From: Sulfuritalea hydrogenivorans sk43H
GTDB lineage: Bacteria > Pseudomonadota > Gammaproteobacteria > Burkholderiales > Rhodocyclaceae
NCBI GenBank assembly: GCA_945870205.1
Contig: CAMBRI010000004.1
Span: forward strand, 1-49,048
DNA length: 49,048 nucleotides
Direction of reading: 5' to 3'
Shown here: positions 45,313 through 49,048 of the stretch, in pieces
How the letters are laid out: each line of letters starts with the position of its first letter
Position numbering within the stretch: position 1 is the stretch's first letter
Program-made: the position numbers and the translations under genes
The notes under the pieces: generated by a model
Told to the model about the DNA's origin: nothing
The model's input: the letters and a program-made list of their open reading frames with translations, nothing else
The model's database searches: none

Positions 45313-46443
45313 CTAGCGATAGCGCCGCAGGTAGAGGGATTCGAACAGATCCTTGGCGCCGTGCATCAAGCGCATGCGCGGCAGGGCCCAGGCCGAGGAT
45401 TCTGTGCGTCGCACCAGCATGCCGGCATCGAGGCTGTCGACGATACACATCAGTTCGACCTTGAAAGTCTGGTCAGCCACACGGCCGGCCAGTTCGGCGA
45501 TCAGATTCGCCGCCGCCGCGGCCGCCTGCAGGTCGGCCATGTGCGCCTGTTTCGGCATCCAGTCGGGGCCGGGGAAGCTGCCCGCGTCGCCCACCACGTA
45601 AACCCTCTCGTGACCTTCAACACGGCAGTGCGCATCGGCCTGGATCAGGCCACCTTTCGAACGCGGCAGGTCAGTGTTGTCAAACCAGGCATTGCCGGTC
45701 ATGCCTGGCATGAAGACGATGATGTCGGCGGCAAACTCGCCCCCTTCGGTCTTGACTTTGCCGGGTTCGAATCCGACCAGTTTGTGCCCGAGATGCGTGA
45801 CAATCTCGCGCCGCTGCATTTCCGCCATCAGGCGCCGCACCGCATTTTCCCCCAGGCGATTTCCCGGATTGGGCATCGGATTGAAGAAGGCGAGCTTGAT
45901 CTTCTCGCGCCGCCCCTCGCGCCGCAATTGCGTGTCGAGTCCGAACAGGAATTCGAAGATCGGACCGCCGCGCATGGCGGTGGGCTCATTCGGATTGCCG
46001 GCGAAACCCAGTGCGATCGTGCCCGAAGTGAGGTCGGCCACTTGCTCGCGCAAACGCTCGACCGGGGCAATACCTTCGCAGGGCAGGATGGCGAGTTCGA
46101 TGCCCGGCAGCTTCTTGATGAAGCGTCCACCACAGGCGATTATGAGTCCGTCATTAGCGACCGCGCCGGCCGAAGTCAGCACGCTGCGCCCGCCATCAAG
46201 CAGCCCGTTGGCTTCGGCAGCAAGGAAATCGATGTCGTGTTCGCGCAGGAATTTGTCGAGCGGCACCACCAGATCCCGGGCCTTGCGCTTGCCTGAGGGC
46301 AACCAGATCAGGCTGGGCAGGTAGATGAATTCGGGTCGCGGCGCGATCATCGTGATGCGCGCGCCGGGATCGAGTTTGCGCAAGCTGCGGGCGGCCGTCA
46401 GGGCGCCAAAGCCACTTCCGATGATGCCGATGCTCTTGCTCAT
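45313..46443 (-). CDS. FAD-dependent oxidoreductase of the sulfide:quinone reductase/flavocytochrome c type
   Basis: The product is 376 residues. FAD is bound by GIIGSGFGALTAARSLRK at the N-terminus and by VYVVGDAGSF near residue 300. A second cofactor motif is not obvious. Two cysteines, C104 (IACGG) and C122 (LPCEG), lie in the region where SQR-like enzymes place redox cysteines; the third C-terminal Cys of classical SQR is not evident, so it may oxidise another substrate or use NAD(P)H. GGAGG five bases before ATG 46443 decides the start. With sox, rhodanese and DsrE genes in the window, a sulfide or polysulfide role is plausible. Confidence 0.82.
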   Translation of the reverse strand: MSKSIGIIGSGFGALTAARSLRKLDPGARITMIAPRPEFIYLPSLIWLPSGKRKARDLVVPLDKFLREHDIDFLAAEANGLLDGGRSVLTSAGAVANDGLIIACGGRFIKKLPGIELAILPCEGIAPVERLREQVADLTSGTIALGFAGNPNEPTAMRGGPIFEFLFGLDTQLRREGRREKIKLAFFNPMPNPGNRLGENAVRRLMAEMQRREIVTHLGHKLVGFEPGKVKTEGGEFAADIIVFMPGMTGNAWFDNTDLPRSKGGLIQADAHCRVEGHERVYVVGDAGSFPGPDWMPKQAHMADLQAAAAAANLIAELAGRVADQTFKVELMCIVDSLDAGMLVRRTESSAWALPRMRLMHGAKDLFESLYLRRYR

Positions 46444-46624
46444 GAGGCCTCCGGTTCTGTGCAGGGCTGTCGCGCCGTCGTCTGTCAGGATGTCTGTCAG
46501 GATTCTATCGCCCGCAACCAAACATCACGACGGTGAAACCGACCCGCGAACCATTTCCGGCCTGGGCGGTTACAAACCCGGCCCTCCCCGAACTTGGAAG
46601 TTGCGGAAACGATCACGCACAGCC

Positions 46625-47536
46625 TCAGCGCGCGTCTTTCTTCCCGCCCACGGTGAGTGAGAGTGCTTCGCGTATCGCTTCCGGTGATTTCATGATGTTC
46701 ATGAAACTGTTGGCGCCCATCATCGACAGGTCGGGGAAGCTGACCGCAATGCGGAAGCGCGCATACTGGGCGAACACCTTGCTGTCCGCGACGAGGATGT
46801 CGTAAGGCAGGTGTGCCGCCGACTTGACGTCCTTGAAGTCGATCTCGCTCATGAGATAGGCATCGTCCATGATCTTGCTCTCGCCAGAACCTTTCATTGC
46901 CACGCCGAACAGTACCTCCTTCTTGCCGGCGACATCGACGCGATAGACCTTGGTCACACCCTGCTTGCCCGCAGCCAGCCCGGCTTCGACCGCCTTTACT
47001 GCCTCCTCATGGCTGCCGTACTTGACGAATTCGTTGTCTTCGTTGAAGTACTCCATGCCGAACGCGTAGTGGTACTTGCGCAGCTGTTCCGCGGTCAAAC
47101 CCTTGGCGCCAAATTCTTCGATCTTCCCCAGCGCCGTTTGCAGTTTGGCCGCCGTATCCTTGAGTTCGCCGTTCATGCGATAGACATTGGCCCAGTAGGT
47201 CGGATTGGTGTAGGAAACCTGCACCTCGTCCTTGACCTTGACCACCGCCACCCGCATCGCCGCGCCATAGCCGCCATGCTCAGACTTGGCCGCCGTGCCG
47301 CGCAGTTCGTCATTGGTGACACCGATGACCGTCGTGTTGGCATACGGCGAGTAACTGCCGGCGACGACAAAGCCGGCCTTGGTCAGTGCGGCTTTGGTCG
47401 CTTCGACCTTCTGCCCGATGTCGCCGGTGCCTTTGGAGGCTAGGACAAAGGGCTTCAGCACGGCATCCTGGGCAAAGGCCACGGAAGCGCCCAGCGCCAA
47501 AGCGAGCAGGCTCATGTATTTCATAATTTTGGACAT
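46625..47536 (-). CDS. Secreted periplasmic protein of unknown function
   Basis: The product is 303 residues with a signal peptide (YMSLLALALGASVAFAQ). The N-terminal part (VEATKAALTKAGFVVAGSYS, then ANTTVIGVTNDEL and MRVAVVKVKDEVQVSYTNPTYW) recalls the DUF302 fold. The rest is a large mixed domain I do not recognise (ELKDTAAKLQTALGKIEEFG, MEYFNEDNEFVKYGSHEEAV). The start at 47536 has AAGGGGAGA upstream. It follows a FadL-type gene on the same strand, with a long hairpin in between, so the two may share a hydrophobic-ligand pathway; that is inference only. Confidence 0.7.
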   Translation of the reverse strand: MSKIMKYMSLLALALGASVAFAQDAVLKPFVLASKGTGDIGQKVEATKAALTKAGFVVAGSYSPYANTTVIGVTNDELRGTAAKSEHGGYGAAMRVAVVKVKDEVQVSYTNPTYWANVYRMNGELKDTAAKLQTALGKIEEFGAKGLTAEQLRKYHYAFGMEYFNEDNEFVKYGSHEEAVKAVEAGLAAGKQGVTKVYRVDVAGKKEVLFGVAMKGSGESKIMDDAYLMSEIDFKDVKSAAHLPYDILVADSKVFAQYARFRIAVSFPDLSMMGANSFMNIMKSPEAIREALSLTVGGKKDAR

Positions 47537-47582
47537 AGCTCTCCCCTTCGGGGCAATTTGCACTCATTAATCCGGAGACAAC

Positions 47583-47614
47583 AAGGGCTGAAAGCGCTGC
47601 CGCTTTCAGCCCTT
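47583..47614 (-). terminator. Long perfect hairpin after the FadL-family gene
   Basis: A perfect 14-bp stem (AAGGGCTGAAAGCG paired with CGCTTTCAGCCCTT, loop of 4) lies in the gap between the two minus-strand genes. Only a short T/G-rich tail follows (TTGTTG), so it is a weak terminator or attenuator. Confidence 0.55.
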
Positions 47615-47653
47615 GGCGATCGACGCTATTGCACCCTGAACAGAAACAACCGG

Positions 47654-48976
47654 TCAGAACTTCATGCTGTAAGCGATTCCGAGAGAATCCTGGTACATCT
47701 CGATTTTGTCGGTCGAGGTTCCACCGAGCCAACTCTCGAACAAACTGCGTCCGGAAACAGAGTTCTTGAACCCATGCATGTATGCCATGCTCAGTTCGGT
47801 ATCCTTGGTGACGCTATAAGTGAAGCCCAAGGTGACATGATCCTTGATCACACCGGGCGCCAACATATTGAAGGTTACGTCGCGGTCCTGTATCGGATTG
47901 TCGGAATGGTTGTAACCGACCCTCAATGTAAGATCCTTGTTGTATTTGTACTCGACACCAAGCTTGATCACATCGACGCTACTCCAACCAAAACCACGGC
48001 CGTTGCTGCCGCCCAGGGAATTGGGGATGCCCCCGCCACCCAAGGCGTCCGCGGCTGTCCTGCTTGAATTCGCAATGGACTTGACACCGCCGTAATTGAT
48101 TCGTTGGTAGTCCGCGGCAACCTGCCACTGTTCGCTGGGCCTGAACGAAATCCCAATGTTCCAGTTCTCGGGAATGTCAAAACCGCCTTGTTCCGCAAAC
48201 AGGTCCTTGTACAAATCGAGCTTGCCCATTTTCATTTTTGTTGCGTAGGCGGCACCCATTGTCAGGTTGTCAGTGAGTTGCCCCATCCAGCCAAGGCGCA
48301 AGCCGACGCCGTTGGACTTGTCGCGTCCAAGATTGCTGAGATTGGTACCGGCGCCACCCGGCGTAAATCCGGCGAACGACTGGATGCCACTCGCCTTGAA
48401 CTGCTGATGTCCAAGCAGCAGCGAAGCACCAAACGAGTGCTGCTTGTTGACTTTCATTGCGAACGTCGGAGCAACGATCAACTGCATCAAGTCGACGCCC
48501 AGGCCGCCATTGCCGCAGAGCAGGTTGGCAGTTCCGGTTGTGCCGAATCCGAGGCCGGAACAGGTGCCCGCAGCGATCTGGCCGCCAGGATAATCGGTGT
48601 TCATACCACCGTTACCGTAAACTGTGACGCCAACGGCCATATCCCAGCCGAGCATCTTGTTGTAGCCGAACTCGGGAACGTAGTGCAGGTTGCTGCCGCT
48701 GTCCGACGACCCATTCAAGCCCACGCCAGAACCAGTCCTCGAAATATTTCGCCGCGGCGAAAACAGATCGAGCCCAATATCCAGACGATCACCTACCCAA
48801 ACCATGCTGGCCGGATTGTTGGCGCCGCCCATGGCGTCCGAGGCCATCGCTGTGGCCGCGCCGCCCATGCCCTTGGCCTTCATGCCGTAGCCGTGCGCGA
48901 AATATCCGTTGGTGGCGAACGCCGAACCAGACGCGGCGGCAATAGCCACCAGTGCTGCAATTTTCTTCAATTTCAT
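47654..48976 (-). CDS. FadL/OmpP1-family outer-membrane transporter
   Basis: This 440-residue beta-barrel has a signal peptide (LKKIAALVAIAAASGSAFA). It is followed by TNGYFAHGYGMKAKGMGGAA, the hatch-like N-terminal motif, and NPASMVWVGDRLDIGLDLF. The C-terminus ends in Phe (LGIAYSMKF) with alternating strands, as in outer-membrane barrels. The family moves long-chain fatty acids or aromatic hydrocarbons across the outer membrane. GGGGAGAG precedes ATG 48976. Upstream to the window end (48977-49048) is an AT-rich leader that should hold the promoter. Confidence 0.92.
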   Translation of the reverse strand: MKLKKIAALVAIAAASGSAFATNGYFAHGYGMKAKGMGGAATAMASDAMGGANNPASMVWVGDRLDIGLDLFSPRRNISRTGSGVGLNGSSDSGSNLHYVPEFGYNKMLGWDMAVGVTVYGNGGMNTDYPGGQIAAGTCSGLGFGTTGTANLLCGNGGLGVDLMQLIVAPTFAMKVNKQHSFGASLLLGHQQFKASGIQSFAGFTPGGAGTNLSNLGRDKSNGVGLRLGWMGQLTDNLTMGAAYATKMKMGKLDLYKDLFAEQGGFDIPENWNIGISFRPSEQWQVAADYQRINYGGVKSIANSSRTAADALGGGGIPNSLGGSNGRGFGWSSVDVIKLGVEYKYNKDLTLRVGYNHSDNPIQDRDVTFNMLAPGVIKDHVTLGFTYSVTKDTELSMAYMHGFKNSVSGRSLFESWLGGTSTDKIEMYQDSLGIAYSMKF

Positions 48977-49048
48977 GCTGATCTCTCCCCGAGGTCGATT
49001 AAATAATTTCAACAAGTTACAGTTGTAAGCTAAAGCGGTTTAACAAGT

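Overview
The window looks like a chromosomal segment of a GC-rich betaproteobacterium. Gene content and order (kup, pcnB-folK-panB-panC-panD, valS, a sox cluster, polyphosphate-type CYTH/CHAD) point to the Rhodocyclales/Nitrosomonadales area, probably a respiratory, sulfur-oxidising environmental species. The taxonomic call is an inference from gene content and was not tested by search. There is no phage, plasmid or CRISPR signal. The only mobile-type DNA is a small non-coding insertion in a dead aldo/keto reductase gene.

Layout. 1-3.7 kb: 5' end of a Crp/Fnr-type regulator gene, tRNA-Leu(CAA) with its promoter, the potassium transporter kup, and an overlapping UspA/SRPBCC pair. 3.7-6.2 kb: a periplasmic rhodanese, a YeiH-type exporter with an unusual soluble insertion, and a 42-residue membrane protein, all on the minus strand. 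6.7-10.5 kb: a chemoreceptor, then a metallophosphoesterase translationally coupled to a Ser/Thr kinase-UspA fusion. 10.7-15.4 kb: soxYZAXB, with a strong terminator hairpin between soxX and soxB, and a convergent DsrE-like lipoprotein gene. 15.7-19.2 kb: a MacAB-like efflux system whose adaptor carries an inserted Spy/CpxP-like helical domain. 19.3-24.9 kb: a GGDEF-EAL protein, a CYTH-CHAD triphosphatase, a SixA phosphatase and a MarR regulator. 24.9-25.7 kb: an aldo/keto reductase pseudogene split by a 325-bp insertion and also internally deleted. 25.8-29.9 kb: alpha/beta hydrolase, a small lipid-domain-like protein, the RNA helicase rhlE (TTG start) and a fumarylacetoacetase-family hydrolase. 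30.1-38 kb: a large hybrid histidine kinase, then on the minus strand a response regulator, a sensor/pseudokinase-exonuclease fusion and a CBS-DUF294 nucleotidyltransferase. 38-42.3 kb: minus-strand pcnB-folK-(broken DUF486)-panB-panC-panD. 42.5-49 kb: valS, an SQR-like flavoprotein, an unknown periplasmic protein and a FadL-family outer-membrane protein.

How it fits together. Sulfur metabolism recurs: thiosulfate oxidation by Sox without SoxCD in view, a periplasmic rhodanese, a possible sulfur-anion exporter, a DsrE-like protein and an SQR-like flavoprotein. Signal transduction is dense: a kinase/phosphoesterase pair, a chemoreceptor, cyclic-di-GMP turnover, a hybrid kinase and an exonuclease-linked receiver module. 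The pantothenate genes and folK form a conventional housekeeping operon.

The least ordinary features are the two inverted copies of a ~114-bp repeat (one inside the insertion, next to a ~160-nt imperfect palindrome), the precise internal deletion in the DUF486 gene, and several unusual domain fusions. All function calls come from reading motifs by eye.
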